The notes beneath the pieces were generated by a model. It was not told the DNA's origin. It made no database searches and saw nothing but the letters and a program-made list of their open reading frames with translations. A stretch of 64,000 bases of DNA from Fasciolopsis buskii (taxonomy: Eukaryota > Platyhelminthes > Trematoda > Plagiorchiida > Fasciolidae): positions 124,001-188,000 of the forward strand of contig LUCM01002277.1 in assembly GCA_008360955.1 (NCBI GenBank), given 5' to 3'. Each line of letters begins with the position of its first letter. Position 1 is the first letter of the stretch. The position numbers and the translations under genes are program-made. Below, piece by piece: positions 47,767-61,200 of the stretch.

Positions 47767-50700
47767 AAGATGGACATAACATTTCATTACGTTATGTTCA
47801 GCACCGGCATGTGAACCTAAATCACAACCCTGGACTTCGATTCTGTTCGCGTGGGTGAGTTAGTTAACTTATTTTTGCTTTATGTTTGATGATGACGAAG
47901 TGGAGAGAAAAGTGGGAAACAAACATATCTGTCTTGAATAGACGAGTTACATTGAAATTAGGTATATTAATGCAAGAACCGTAAGACGAAATACCTTATT
48001 AATTGTACCTGAAGTAGTCCTTCATCAAAGCTTTAAAAAATAGGACAACTGTAGTTTTGTTTCATTTTCACTAATTAATGATGTGCAGTTAGGTAAAACT
48101 AAATCTTAATGCAAATTATCATTTTTATGGTTTAATCATGTCACCGAAAATTTTAATTCATTCAACTGAACTAATAGTAGTTAATTAAGCCCCCTACAAA
48201 ACATTATTATTCATTTCGCTAACAAAAGGTAATTATAATCACGTAATATCCCCGTCTGCTTGCTTCCGCTACGGTTAGCAAGACTTGTTTTCACGCAACT
48301 TATGACGAAAATATGCCTGTGATATTTCCAACGTGAACGTATACCATGCTGAAGTGCTGAAATGAATAAAAAAAAGCAGACAGTCTTCTTTAGTAGGGGA
48401 TTTAAAGTGGCTTTTAGAAACGATCAATTGCATAACATCAGTACATTCGAAGCATGGAATATCTTACGCAGTGGTTTAATATTTGCTAGGTGCTTTCAAC
48501 ATTGCCTACCGAAAAGGACCAAATTGGGACATGAAGGACGAAGGACGAAGGACCGCACGTCGAAAGCACTGGTCACGCACTGCCCAAGGCCGATAATGTT
48601 ACGGAAACTGCATTACACTGCTTCTGTCATTTTTCACTAATTGTTTGGGTGGTGTTGTTGCGTGGAGAAAAACTATTTGGAAGCCATATTGTGGAAAGAT
48701 TCTCGGTAAAGTCCGGCTGAAAATTGGTTCACCGGTTCGCTTTCATTTGCTATTCAGCGGTCAGGCACATTCGTTATCAATGGGGATATTCAAAAGTCAA
48801 ATGTGAATCAGTTTGCAGTCAAGCATTTTTATCAGGAATGAACATCTTGTTAATGCAAATCAAGAATACATGAAAAGTGCGAGATTAGGCATCAAAAAAT
48901 TGGAAAAACGCATCGGCCGGGTTTTGTCGCATTCTGGTTGAGGAAGAGTGATCAAAGGGCGATCACCAAAACCTTTATTTGCCTTTCAACTGACAGTTCA
49001 GGAGTGAGTACTTCGGCTGTCCGGGCTGTCATCTTCATTTCTGTATCTACTCCGTAATGTAACATTTGGACGAAGATGGTTACCCCAAAGTTAGAAAGAA
49101 GGAGAAACACGACCATTTCACAGCATGCGGAATATCATAACTGAAGGGATGGAGAGTATATTTTTAATTTTGCTAGCAAAGACTTTATGTTGATTTGCAA
49201 AGTAGTGGCAGTGATTCAGCCTAAAAGTGCTTGTGAAAATAAATCTGGACAATGCTGATCTATCAGAATTCCTAGGAGCCTTTAATGGCAAGATAAATTT
49301 GGTCATTCTACCTAGGGAAAGGGATATTTGCAAATCCATATGGGCTATTTTGCAATCTTTTCACCTTTTCTCATTAAATAAACAATACATATACACAAGT
49401 TTTCAAGCATTTTATGACTGAATCCCAGTGGTTGGGGACTGAACAGTGGTGGGAATTAAGGAAATTAAATTGTCATTTTCCTAAGTCTGAATGGCTAATC
49501 ACTAAAACGGGAGTTTCTCATCTAGGTTTAACATCTTTAGCTTTTTGATGATGATTTTCTGAATTTGTTTATCCGACAGGTATTGTTTCGCTTATACTCA
49601 TTTTGCCATCCTTCACTAATTTGATGAAGTTTTCTGTTGATGAAACCAGGCGGGTGCTGACACGGTTCTAAAGGGCATGTGCAATTCGCCTGTTTCAGGA
49701 ACTTCGTTCATCTTAACTGGTGGCATGCTTATGCCTCTTTATTGATTGAACGCGTCGTTGACCTACATAATCTAGGTAAAAATAGATATCGAGACACAAA
49801 CCTGCACATGGTCATCAGTTCCTCAACATTAATATCTAGTTCACATTTGGGTTCTATCTGATAATTTCATCACTGTACATGTTGCTTCAATTAGCTGCAA
49901 CCAGTCCACTTCGGCTTGTTCTCACAAATTTAGCCATTCTTCTCGTCTCCGCGGATGAGCACTTGCCCCTGTATTTATTGACCTGGATAGTGACTGGTTA
50001 ATTGAAGAAGAAAGATAGATACGATTACAGTTGTCAAAGAAAGGCAAAATTGAGAAAAACATTTTGGTTTGAAAACCATAAATCACCGGATTCCGCAACC
50101 TGTAAAATGTTCTGTTTGTCGAGTTGACAATATTTCTAGATTAAGATTTTGGTTCGTCCTGTGCGAGTTGGATCTAATGGCCGGACTTATTTTCAAAGCC
50201 TAGTTAAGAATTTTTGGGAAGATAAACCTACAATTTGCTTGCAATGGCGAATGTCAGACTGCAAACTAATTGCGATAGGATAATTGACAGCATGTACTGC
50301 GAGATGTGGTATGAAAAGCAATGCCATACCCATTACATTCATCAGTAAGTACTCTGGCTTAATAGTAGAGTTACGGAGCAGAAGACCGGCCAAAGTGGTA
50401 AGTCTCGGTACGGACTTCTTCTATTCCAGGTCGAAATGTCCAAACAATATGTAACCGCGTTAACCAGGAAAATAGATCTTCAATTCCTCGTCGAGCAAAC
50501 TGACTTACGCCGGTGTAGTACTCGGGTTTTGTTCAAGACTGACAATGCGGAAGCCTAGATTAGTAGGTCCCATAAGGCGTAGCTGAACTCGAAGGAGAAG
50601 CTGAAAACTAGTTTTCGGTATTTTTAACTTTGATAGATCGTATAGCAGTCTCGTTGAGTTTATCTGATAAAGTTCAACCATTTCTAAGAGCACGACCAAA

Positions 50701-51783
50701 TACTCACCTACGAGTGTTTTATAAATGAGCAAGTGCAGTTCCAAGTAGAATGAATTTCGTCCCATACGATCCAAGAAAATTGAACATCTAGCGGTGGCTC
50801 ACTGAGTCTTGCAAACAAAATGTGTGATGGACATCAGTAAGCTTAAATTACGGCCTTTCATAATATATACTTCGCGCATAAGCCTCGGATCATCCAACGA
50901 AGCTCACACTGAAGAAGGACCACATTTAAGTTGCATTCTAGATAGAGCTGAGCTTTGGCATGTATCCACGATGGTATCAAATGTCTAGACCCAGGATATC
51001 CAAATCGATGATGTAGGTAATCAACTGGCCAACATCGCCTCTCCAGGCTGATCCGTCAGTTGAGATGTCACCAAGAATGACAGCCAGTAATGCCTGACAG
51101 CTTTGAATTAAACAACACTGAATTAAATCGCAAAACATTAAAGCTGCGCTTTAGATTTACTAACTAATCAAATTCAAAGATTACTTCCATGTTTCCAGTA
51201 ATCTTGCTTGTATGCACTGATTACGAAACATTACTTTTACAAACCCCCAACAGAAACCTCTCAGCTATTCCTCGTGATAAAAAAATTTGTTGCATGAAAT
51301 TTCAAGACCAATAAGACCCGTTCGTCGAAAACATACATTGTTGAATGAGAAAAACTTGTTTATCGGATTATTCATCCTAATTCCTTGTTTTCTTCTGATT
51401 ATTTTGAAAGGGAAACTTTGAACGTTTTTCACCCACGAATCCAACTTACGCAAGTGTTAGTAGACTCCAACTCAGTAATCTGTTTGCAGATTGCCTAGGA
51501 AAATGACTAACCTGCTGCACAAATGTCGTATGTTTTCCCCCTGAACTGGCATGAAATTATATGAAAACACTTATTTTTGTACCATTTTTACTAAGTTTAT
51601 TTTTTCTCATTAAATCCTGGGTCAGGGCAAATGCAGCCCAGATGAGGATAACTAAAGGGCACTGTCACATAAGTGCTTGTTTCATCTGTTAATATCACGT
51701 ATTCGAATGAGATTATGACACATTGTTCCGGGAACATCTGGTTATTAGAAAACATGAATAATTTGTAGACAAACTTCGGATTT
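47767..51783. other. Mostly featureless; one candidate exon inside
   Basis: Apart from 49699-49775 nothing is supported. A short tandem GAAGGAC (three units) occurs at about 48534-48554. On the minus strand, 51080-50980 reads VILGDISTDGSAWRGDVGQL and could be eroded coding or retroelement sequence, but I could not place it. Confidence 0.35.
49699..49775 (+). CDS. Candidate internal exon, 25 codons
   Basis: The acceptor is ATTCGCCTGTTTCAG and the donor is TCTAG|GTAAAA. One frame is open: one base, then NFVHLNWWHAYASLLIERVV and DLHNL, then one base. Another frame hits a stop after five codons. The peptide has aromatic and Leu/Val spacing typical of a folded domain, but no family is recognised and no neighbouring exon was found. 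Confidence 0.22.
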
Positions 51784-51961
51784 GCGAATGATATAATGTT
51801 AATAACACAGCATTGTTGGTAGATGTAGTTCGCTACCCTTCGGGCTACCGTGGATAGCCTTCCTCAAGACACGATTTACAATGAAAAGAATGCCCACGGT
51901 AGCTGAAAAGTTGACGAATTACATCTGGCATCAACGCTGTTATTAACATTATATCATTCAC
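51784..51961. mobile_element. 178-bp foldback element (MITE-like)
   Basis: The outer 24 bases GCGAATGATATAATGTTAATAACA and the reverse complement of the right end differ at one position. The arms continue inward with AGATGTAGTTCG against AGATGTAATTCG and end in an exact GCTACCGTGG/CCACGGTAGC pair around a short centre. It has no open frame. This is the structure of a non-autonomous DNA-transposon derivative. I see no target-site duplication I can be sure of and no second copy in the window. Confidence 0.6.
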
Positions 51962-53432
51962 AATAGAAAACCAATACACACCGCATCGATTTTTCGGTAC
52001 GTTGCTTATGTCATTTGGTCTTGTTCTTTACAAACTCGGTAAACGTCGGGTTCACCTATGACATTTACCAGAGTCGAAAAAACTTGTGTTCTAACCGAAT
52101 CCACTTTTGTGTTGCTGCGAAATACCTTTGATTCCTTTTCCATCCACAGCAATTTAGGGGCTTCAGACGTTAATATTGATCATGTTAGTTAACCATTACA
52201 TTGCACGATCACAATTTGCTTTCCACACTAGTCGGTAATGAATGACTTGGGCTTTTGAGTCGACGGCAGTAGTGTGCAACTCATTACCAGTTGCCTTGAT
52301 TATTTTGCGTGTTGCCTAAAGAAGTGTCATGTCGACCGATGGTTTTATTCGACTCTTCAGGAATAACCGAGTAATAATCGCCCAGTAGCGCGTGTTTATA
52401 TTTGTTAGAAATCGTTTTAATTGACCACATCACAGCTGATAGATGGGCAATTTAGGACAATCTTACTCAGAAAATGTGTATCTTTTCCTCGAAATTTCCA
52501 TATCGTGAAATTAAGCATAGTGTTAACGTCGATAATCAGTAGGTACAAATTGAGGATTACATGCACATATTAAGTCAGACTTTCTAAAATCAACTTATCG
52601 CAACAGAAGTGAATCCTTAAAATATGGACATAATACTGGGAACAAGAATAAACGCAACCATGCATACGAGTTTCGATAGCGGAAAGCTTTCTTAGGAATA
52701 CACACTATATATATACATTCGCAGCGTTAGGTGTGTGCACGGAAGCACTTCGACGAAGGATCCACAGAAGAACAACTGTGATTCGTTGATAATTCTTCGC
52801 TAGTTTGGCTGATCCACCCTTAGGAAGGAGGGCAAAATGCCACAAGTTAGATTCTGGTGAGACACTAATTCGGAGTGTACAAGTATAAGGATAGTTGGAC
52901 AATAGAGTACCGTGTACGCATACCTGACGAGCGAAAATAACCACGAGACCGGTTGTGAGCTCCCGGGCAAATTTTGTTCAGTCATCCAGATACTATTTTA
53001 CACTTCCATATATATGTGTATATATAAGAATACATCGTTTTATCATATTTGGCCAATGTTATTTCCTCAGATACTTTTGGTGCATGATTTTTATGTTCTC
53101 ATCCATTGTTCAGTCATGTATTTGGGAAAAACGGCTTAGAATTTTCGTTACCACTTGGTGGGTCACTGGGTCGAGAACGATGTCGTATTGCATTTGAGAA
53201 TTTTTAACCTATTTAATAGGACCAATTTAAATGAATGTCACACTAAGGTCATTCTGAACCAACCATGGAGCGCGCGTAATTCGTGAGACATTGATTTGAT
53301 TCATTCATAATACTGTTCTTCAAGCATGGAGTAGGGAATTCAGACGTACTCTCTTAGTTACAATGGTGAATAATTCCGAATGACGTCTCTTTGTTCCGAT
53401 GTGCTTCTCTAACACCAATAATGAGTTATTTG
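51962..53432. other. No recognised gene
   Basis: Only short overlapping open frames and a small ATATAT-rich patch near 53010-53028. Confidence 0.45.
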
Positions 53433-53682
53433 CTACAAGTAGAACACAGATAATAGGTTGAAACAACAAATCCGACCGCGGTTACTGTTAGTTATTTCCA
53501 ATTTTTGGGGAAGCATCGAATGTCCAATACAAACACAGTAGGGGGCCGCATCCACTATCATAGTCGACACAGCTGCAGTGACATCTCTCGGATTAAGTAG
53601 ATCGATAAATCGCACAAAAAACACTGCGTTAAAACTACAGATAACAACGATGGACCAACTTATCCAACAAGGCAATTTCTTA
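53433..53682 (-). CDS. Candidate last exon (82 codons), hydrophobic
   Basis: The acceptor TTGGCTTTCTGTTGTCAACG...TTTAG precedes one base and 82 open codons ending at a stop. The product reads KKLPCWISWSIVVICSFNAV, then FFVRFIDLLNPRDV, TAAVSTMIVDAAPYC and finally CCFNLLSVFYL. The first 25 residues could span a membrane. The other two frames stop within eight codons. The length is suggestive but still compatible with chance in a window this size, and no family is recognised. Confidence 0.28.
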
Positions 53683-56600
53683 CTAAACGTTGACAACAGA
53701 AAGCCAATATAGGTCGTTTGTTTCAGTCAAATAGACGAGTGTGTTCTGTTTGTCAGACATGACTTTTCTCAAGTGAGTTAGTGCACGCCGCAGACATCGG
53801 GAGGAACAAAGAAACGATTGTCTTTTTAGAAGGCAAAGCTACAACAAAGGTCCGATCAGATTTTCACATTTTAAAATATATCATGCAATATAAAATGAAC
53901 TATTGAATTAGTAACTTTGTGGGCACTATTTCAAACCAATTTCCTCCTCTTTAGCAAGCAGCAAAAGATAGTGGGTATCGTGATGTAGCGGATGTTAACA
54001 AAACAATAGCACTTATTTGGTAAAAAGGTATTTTGTTCACGCTTCGTCGATTTGATATTTTCTCTTAGAACAATGGATGTTTACATGGAAAAAAATTCAT
54101 TTTAGTTATCTTCCGTTGCTTTGTAACAAATCTAACTTAGGTTCTTTTAAGGGAGGAGATTTTTCCTATCACAAAAACATCTATGAATCAGTTCTCCTTT
54201 TTAAAATTTGTGTCTTGCGATACAAAGAAGGATAAATGTTCATTGGATGAACTGGACTAAAATGTAAAAACCAAGGAGCACCAAACAGTTAAACCGTTTC
54301 ACTAACCAAACGCAGTATCTCACGGCGACGGTCAGTTTGACCAGTCGTCCATTCCTAATCTTGAGGCTTAGCATGCAGTTCCTTTCAATACACTTTGACT
54401 CGAGTCACTGCTTTTCAAAGGTGGCATTTAGTACCTAATGTACATCCATGAATTTGCTTGTTGTACACCGTCTATCACGGAGAAAGTTATCCGGTCTAAA
54501 ATTTCGCCTTGCGAACGCTAATTTCCAAATGAATTTTTACCTTTCATTTTGTTGAAAGTTATGTATCTGTGAAATGGAAACCACTTTGTTAATGATAAGT
54601 GAGGGTTCTGACTGCTATCTAATTCGGGAAGACCGATAGACGTCTTTAAAATACTCGTCAGCTGATGGGGGTTACTAGATCGTTGAATAATTTCATCAAG
54701 ATGGTTCTATTCGGATGTCTGTTCTATAAAGATGAGAATTGTCAATAAATGAAACTAAAGACATTGAGCGTGCGGGTTTCCAAAAGGAAAATTAACAGTG
54801 CTTTGGAAACTGTAGATGAGCACACTGCCAGCCAGTACAAACGGCGTGTGAAACGACTGATATGAGTAATCGGACTGCCTAGTTTCGAAATATAGAAAGT
54901 GCGGGTAATATTGGAAGTTTTTTAACATTTCATTCTTTGAAATCTCGATTCCATCATGGATCAAGCAAATTTCAAAGCACCCCGGGGCAGTCACGTCGAA
55001 GAGAAACAATAAAAACTATAATGTTTTCGCCGCATCCTTTTTCGTCATAATAACTGTTTCCCCATCATATTACTGCAACCGGTGTATCACGTTTCGTCCA
55101 ATCATGGACGAAGACAGTTTATGTATATAAGCTCACAATCCGTTGCCTATTGGAGATATGCTGTTTATCTACGAAACATTGACAACAGACAAGTGCGTGT
55201 GCAGGTCGAGACCATCAGTTCCCTGCTATCTGGAACGCAAATAATACTCTGTATTGCAATAACAAATTATACTTTTATTATGAAACTGCGTTTGCTGTAT
55301 ACAGCTGCACGGGTCTCAACGGCATCACCCTCATTTCAGACTAGGCTGGGTGAGCTGAAACCACATACCCTGGAAACCACGCGGTCTGATTTAGATCGTA
55401 ATGAATTAGCAAAAGTTGAGAACTTCTTCAGCTAAAGGTCATTCGTCCGCGGGATGGCCAGAGTATGAATGAACGATTGGTTCGCTACGACGATAAGCGA
55501 GCAGATTACAGCTAACATGGATCACTAGCATCATTTTTTCTGACATGCTGGAAAAGTGCAATTTACAACAACATAAATTATTCAATTCAGTTAATAAATT
55601 CATTCTTCTTGGGCCCCGGGCTGCCGGAGGACTTGTGGAATTTTCCCGTATGGTGCACTCTAAGTTTTCTCATAATCCAAAGATGGCTCTGCAACCAGCA
55701 CGTAGTGCCGTTGTTATTAAAGCAGGATTTCCAGTTTTGCATGGGACTAGTCTACAGGAAGCTATTTTCTGATTAGTCATTTTCATCCCACCACTTGTCA
55801 TATTTATGGCCGAAACGGTCAACTGTTCAACGAAGGCCTCTTTTGAGGTCGGCTCTGAATTCTCGATGTCAGCGTCATTAGGGGGCGACGGATATTTTGC
55901 TTTTTGCTCAACTCGCTTTGCGGGTATTACTACACATGATGTTATGCAAATATAGTGATCACGGCTGCAAATTCTTTACAAAGTGGTCTAACCTGTTACC
56001 TGCAGTTTAATAGAATCACGAATGAGCTAGTGTATATTGCATAGCTATTTCTCTTTCATTTACTATACTGGCAAGCTTAGGCGAAGAATCGCGCATCGTG
56101 GGAAATTAGTTTTCAAACATCAACCACTAAAATAGGGTAAGACTATTTACTCGACTTTATATAACGAAAAGTAAAACTTTACCCTTAGAAGTCAAATCGT
56201 GTTCTGAAATGTTTACACTGAGGATCGAATATTTAGTTCCAATGTACCCTCACCGAGGGTAAGCAGACTAAAAGCTTACGCAAACGATTACTGGAGCACT
56301 AATTCAGCGCGGTTTTTCATAGTGAACGGCGTCTCCCAACAGCATGCGGACAAATATTTCGCAATTCCAAACAAGCATGTTTTTTTTCAGAAAATAGTGC
56401 AGATCGAGGCTAAAAATTGGAGGCGCGCCAGAGGGAAGTGTTGATTTTCCGAAAAAAAAACCCACGTAACAGCCGCCAAAATCTAACCAGAATTGTGCGC
56501 ATTTTTGCGTGAAGGCAATCACTGTGGTTTTATAAATATCTGTCACTAAACAGCGTTAGTGGAATTTCGGTGATCATAGGTAATAACTGCTTAGCGTTAA

Positions 56601-57711
56601 AATAATTCGATACTTCCAAAGCAAACAAGATCAAAATAATTCATAAGTCAATTATCAAATCCTACTATTCCCATCATAGTTTTCACTTACTTTCACCAAA
56701 CGCTTTTTAGTGGACTATTATTTCATTCCGTTGAATGATGAACAAAATAACCAGTCTCGGAAAACATTATTAAGCAGACACATGGATTTGTTATAATTTC
56801 TCTGAAGTTCACTGTTGGAAAGCAAAAGCGTTTTACGTAGAATTGACGCCTCCAAATGTCTCGGCATGCTCGGGATTATGGAGTGCTTCAAGCTCCGAGT
56901 TCGCTACCTTCTCCGAATGCCTATCGAAATGTTTGCATATGGTTTGCTTCTCATACAGCCTCCTACAAGTAGTCTGCTAGTGGTTGCGTTCACAGTAAAG
57001 CAGGAGATCGAACGCGGATGCCCGACACCTTCGAAACGCTCACTGGTCTTTGATACTCTGTCTAGTGTGAATGGGCAAATCACGGTTTCGAATCAACCAT
57101 AGATGACGAATGAAGCATCCTACTGTAAGCTCACCGACGTCCATGCCTATTGGTCTACTGGGCAAGCAAGATGTCAAACGCCATTCGAAGGGAGTTATTA
57201 ACAGAGCAATCAGTCACCGGTCCTCGCTAAGTTAGGCGAACCGTGTTGCATTAAGCTTTAGACCACTTAACCAAAGGCTTGGTGTGACGTGCTCAAGGAA
57301 CACCCATCTGATCTCAGAATGTTAAAGCAAAGTGACAGGCTAGAGCAGATGCAGTTAGTATCCTTCGTCAGCCAACGATTCTCTGTTGATTCCAAGTTGG
57401 CCATCGTGTAGTTTGAACACATTAAAAAGCCGTAACAATCTGTACAGTTGTCATCTTCTGATACATTCAGAGTGTTCTAAGGTTTTCTGAATAGCAACCA
57501 AATTTGAGCTTGCGGATCCATTCAGTTATTCCGCATGGAGTTTAAAAGTACAACCGTCTTACTGAAATCAGCGAATCTCAATACATTGGATGGCAGATTA
57601 TCGGCAAAAAAATGTGCATCCGACCAACCACGCTCTAAAATTGCAGCACCGTTTCCCGGGTTGAGTGTACCAATTATAGAACTGCTTCCAGGTTAGCTTC
57701 ACCTTTTGCGA
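53683..57711. other. No recognised gene
   Basis: Plus-strand frames at 55082-55435 (117 codons), 55545-55772 and 56815-57102 (95 codons) are open without a clear motif. The last contains KLRVRYLLRMPIEMFAYG, faintly like the RWLGHVLRMPxxRLP block of RTE-like LINEs, which is too little to call. Confidence 0.35.
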
Positions 57712-58076
57712 TAGTTTATGATTTCCATGAAATAATTCACCACGAAATATCAACGCTCAGCTAATCGGCACGAAACCATGGAAGCACCGTACAGCTGTTT
57801 CATCCTTGTTAGCAATCATCAGCAGTGCATATCCACCGCGCCCAAACTGGGACGCCTAAAAGCGACGAACGATTCTAAGTCGGACACTTTAGCCATTATG
57901 CTGTTGTGCAGGCTCTGAACGATTTGTCCAACTTCACCACATGATGTTGCACCTACCTATCGGTCACTGATTTGCACGGTTGCTGTCCGTTAGGTAACAG
58001 CGATCGACCCCTACTGATAGATGACTTCTCTGCAGGTAGCGTAAATACGACGATGGCTTTGGAACTGACCTACAGT
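57712..58076 (-). repeat. Hammerhead-bearing repeat, family 2, long reverse copy
   Basis: Read on the minus strand, it runs from CTGTAGGTCAGTTCC through GGGGTCGATCGCTG, GGTAGGTGCAACATCATGTG, the tRNA-like part (loop CTTAGAA) and GGATATGCACTGCTGATGAT to TTTCATGGAAATCATAAACT. It aligns with 46791-47152 along nearly its whole length, with frequent single-base differences and a few small gaps. It lies tail to tail with the fragment at 58122-58240. Confidence 0.75.
57784..57828 (-). ncRNA. Minimal hammerhead-ribozyme-like motif, best-preserved copy
   Basis: On the minus strand the order is GCACTG, CTGATGA, a 14-nt insert, GAAAC, AGCTGTA, CGGTGC. Helix I can form as GCACTG with CGGTGC (six pairs, one of them G-T). 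The sequence before the predicted cut is GTA, an allowed NUH triplet. Helix III is minimal (CAGCTG, itself a palindrome), as in the short type I hammerheads known from retroelement-derived repeats. Helix II (TTGCTAACAAGGAT) keeps only two or three pairs, so activity is doubtful. The boundaries are those of the motif, not of a transcript. Confidence 0.45.
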
Positions 58077-58121
58077 ATTATAAAGGCTAAGATGTTTAAC
58101 TTAAAATCGTTCCGGATCCGC

Positions 58122-58240
58122 GAGCCAGTCCAGTTGTGGAGGGCACGTTCTTAACAGGGATAAAATACCTGAATAGTGCTTCCATGGTTTTTTAGTGACC
58201 AGTTGAGCTTTTATATCATACGGTGGATCGTTTTTCCGAA
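58122..58240 (+). repeat. Hammerhead-bearing repeat, family 2, 3' fragment
   Basis: CAGTCCAGTTGTGGAGGGC, then TTCTTAACAGGGATAAAATAC, AGTGCTTCCATGG and GTTGAGCTTTTATATCATACGG align in order with the second half of the copy at 46791. The ribozyme core strings are destroyed. Confidence 0.5.
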
Positions 58241-61200
58241 AACATATACCGTCCTATCACTACTGGCTATCACGTTTATAATTTGCAGGGCTGTTTCGTT
58301 TTATTAATGTTGCGGTCTCTTTTTTGGACTCACAGAGGCAACACTTTGCCCAAAATATATATTTGTTCTGTTGTTTCCTATTTACTTTGACTTCATCCCG
58401 GTTAGTGGTGAGAATACCCTTGTAAACCAAATGGGGAGGAATTTGTCAAACTACAAGGACTTACGTAAAATACATCATTGCCTACGTTTTGTTGTAAACG
58501 AGACGGAGATGGGTCTGGGCTGTATAGCTTGCCTGCATAACATTTCATTATGAGAGGTGGTCTGAATTTTTCGCTTTCATTCAACGTGAAATAAGTCGGA
58601 AGCCTATTGTCTTCATTTGTATGATGACCCCACTCCGGACTGATCTGGAAATTCTCATCGTTCCTAGATGACTACCGAAACGAGGCCAAACCATAGAATT
58701 GATGAGTAATGACACGTCTTTTGGGCGACACCCTAGATCAGGGTTCAAACCTCCCCAAACCAATTTTGCCCACGAGAGTTTCGTGCATTAGCCTCTTAAT
58801 ATCCGAGGCAAATTTTAATGATTACATCTCTTTTTGGCAGTGACAAAACAAACGAAGCCAAAGGGCATTAATTTCTGCAGGGTCAAAGATTTGGGCGAAA
58901 GCCATCAGGGCTATCCTTTGAATGCAGTTGCAGCGAGGTGATTGGAGAACTTTCAATCAAAGGAAATCAAAAAGTTGAACGTCACTATTAAAAGAGGAAG
59001 CCGTTGAAGTCACTTTTGAGCTTCCATGCTGCATTGTGAAACTGTTCCTGGAACATTGGTATACTTTTCGAAAGAACGTCTTCAGGTTACCTCAACATAA
59101 TCTGCCGCAGGAATGTTCGTTTGTGTTAGTAAATCTTAGTTCACACAGTCACCGGGCCAATTATTTGATTTGGACCATCCACGTTCGACGGAATAACCTT
59201 TGCTTATTTTCTATTTTTCCTGCTTAAGCAGGTGCCTATTTGCCACGGAAACAAATTACCCGTCCTTGGACATGACTGGTTTTTGCTGACTGACGACCTC
59301 AAAATTTGGGAGGTTCAGTTGTTCAAAATCCCATCCTGAAATGACACCAATCTCAAAATTAAACATGCATAATTCTGTATACAGGTTACTCTCGCGTCAA
59401 CGCCGTGCATACTGTCTATTAGCTGCCACTAAAAACCGATAGTCATAAAAATAGTTCACACAGTCCTAGGACTCATTTTCTTCTCCCTGGAACAGCCATC
59501 CTGGTCACAAAAGAAAATTTATCGATTTTTAGTAGCATTTGATAAGTCTTGCCAATTCATTCTTGCATACTTCAAAACGTGGCAACTGTCCACATTTATA
59601 TATATTATATGTCAAAAAACAATGACATCCTGCTTCGACAAGGTACACGTATCGCATGTCATTTCTAATCCGGCTATCCATCAGCCGAGTTTTTGTTGAC
59701 ATCAGTCAACGGACATCGGATGTTGTCAAGCCGGTTTTTAATATCCATGTGCCTGTCACCCCAGCGGCATCGTGAATTGTTTTCCACGCTTCATTCAGTT
59801 GATCTGTCAAATTTATTCCTACAAATAAGTTGAAATGGGTCTTCAATACTTATGAACCTACATCGTAATCGGGTAGTATCTTTTGCATCCATGTATACGT
59901 CAGCCAAAAGGATTCTTCCAGGTTTCCAATAGGCAACTCCTGCCATATCATTAGATCAAACGCTGAAGGTATGTGCGAGCGAATTATGGTCGAATTCCAG
60001 ATTTAATGTGGACACTGAGCATTCTAAATTCAATTTTAAATGGAAAGCAATATATGCGGTTTTGTTAACTTATCCATGCAACCCAGACTGTGGAATCAGT
60101 GCTGTCGCGAAAATTGATGATTTCACATTTATTCATTTCCGTCCAGAAATAAAACTGATTTTGCTTCGTGATTTTTTTACTTTTTTGATTCAGACTGGAA
60201 TATTTTCCGCTCCGCGAAGATGCAACCGTCTTTCCGATGCGCCGAGAAATGCAAAACACATCCCGACGTGAGTCGATAGTCACATTTTGCTTTCACAACA
60301 TATGGCAAGATTTGATTTTAACACTGCCAGGCACGATCATCTGTTTGTGGTTTTGAGTACGCGTGGATCCAATATTTTGTCTTGCGTGAACCACAGCAGG
60401 ATAAGACTGCGGTGTGCGAGCGTCAAACGGTGGGTGACGCATACTGTAAATCCATACTCGGAAATCACTTGTGTAGAACAGTTATATACAAATAAAAAAT
60501 AATCCCAGTAGAGCTAATGATGACCTGTTTTCTCGTGTCATCATGCATGTGATAACGATAAAATATTCCAAGTAGGCAAATGAGGCCATTGAAGACTATC
60601 GATTAGAAAAATGACTACTTGCGGCTGGCGACGTGCACGCGGCCTTTACATCCAAACGCTACTTTGTTTATTGCATGATTAGTGTCGTTGAGAGTGCAGC
60701 CTCGTTCTTGAGTCGAATGGTTTCCGTACTTTCCACTACTTTACATGAACGAGGATAGGGAAGGAATTAATCGTGATCATAAAAGGCACGAAAGATTTTA
60801 CTTAAACTACAAAATGACTAAAGCCGATAGAGCAACTGCAGACAAGCATGTTTGTGCACGGTACGACTGTGATGTCTAGCAACGCCGACGCACATGTTCA
60901 TCGTCGTCCATAAATTTCAATGCTTACTACAATGTGTGTGGAGTCCCGATTCCTCATTCCTCATTTTCCTGTTAACATCTCATACTCTGAATTTACTCTT
61001 TCCAGTTTCATAGTTATTTGTCTTTGACATTTGTCCTCAAATGATCGAATGATTTACTCTTGTGTAATCAAGATATTTGCAGGATGAACATCATTTTTAG
61101 TTTATGCAACTAAGATATCCGTAAGCGAATCTGCTGCAAACCCGTCAGCTTCTGTACAGACCTTATCAGTGACTACAAATCGGACACCGTATACACGCTG

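Noticed and set aside
60194..60267. Exon with excellent splice sites
   Set aside because: All three frames are open over 74 bases, so coding cannot be inferred and the frame cannot be chosen.
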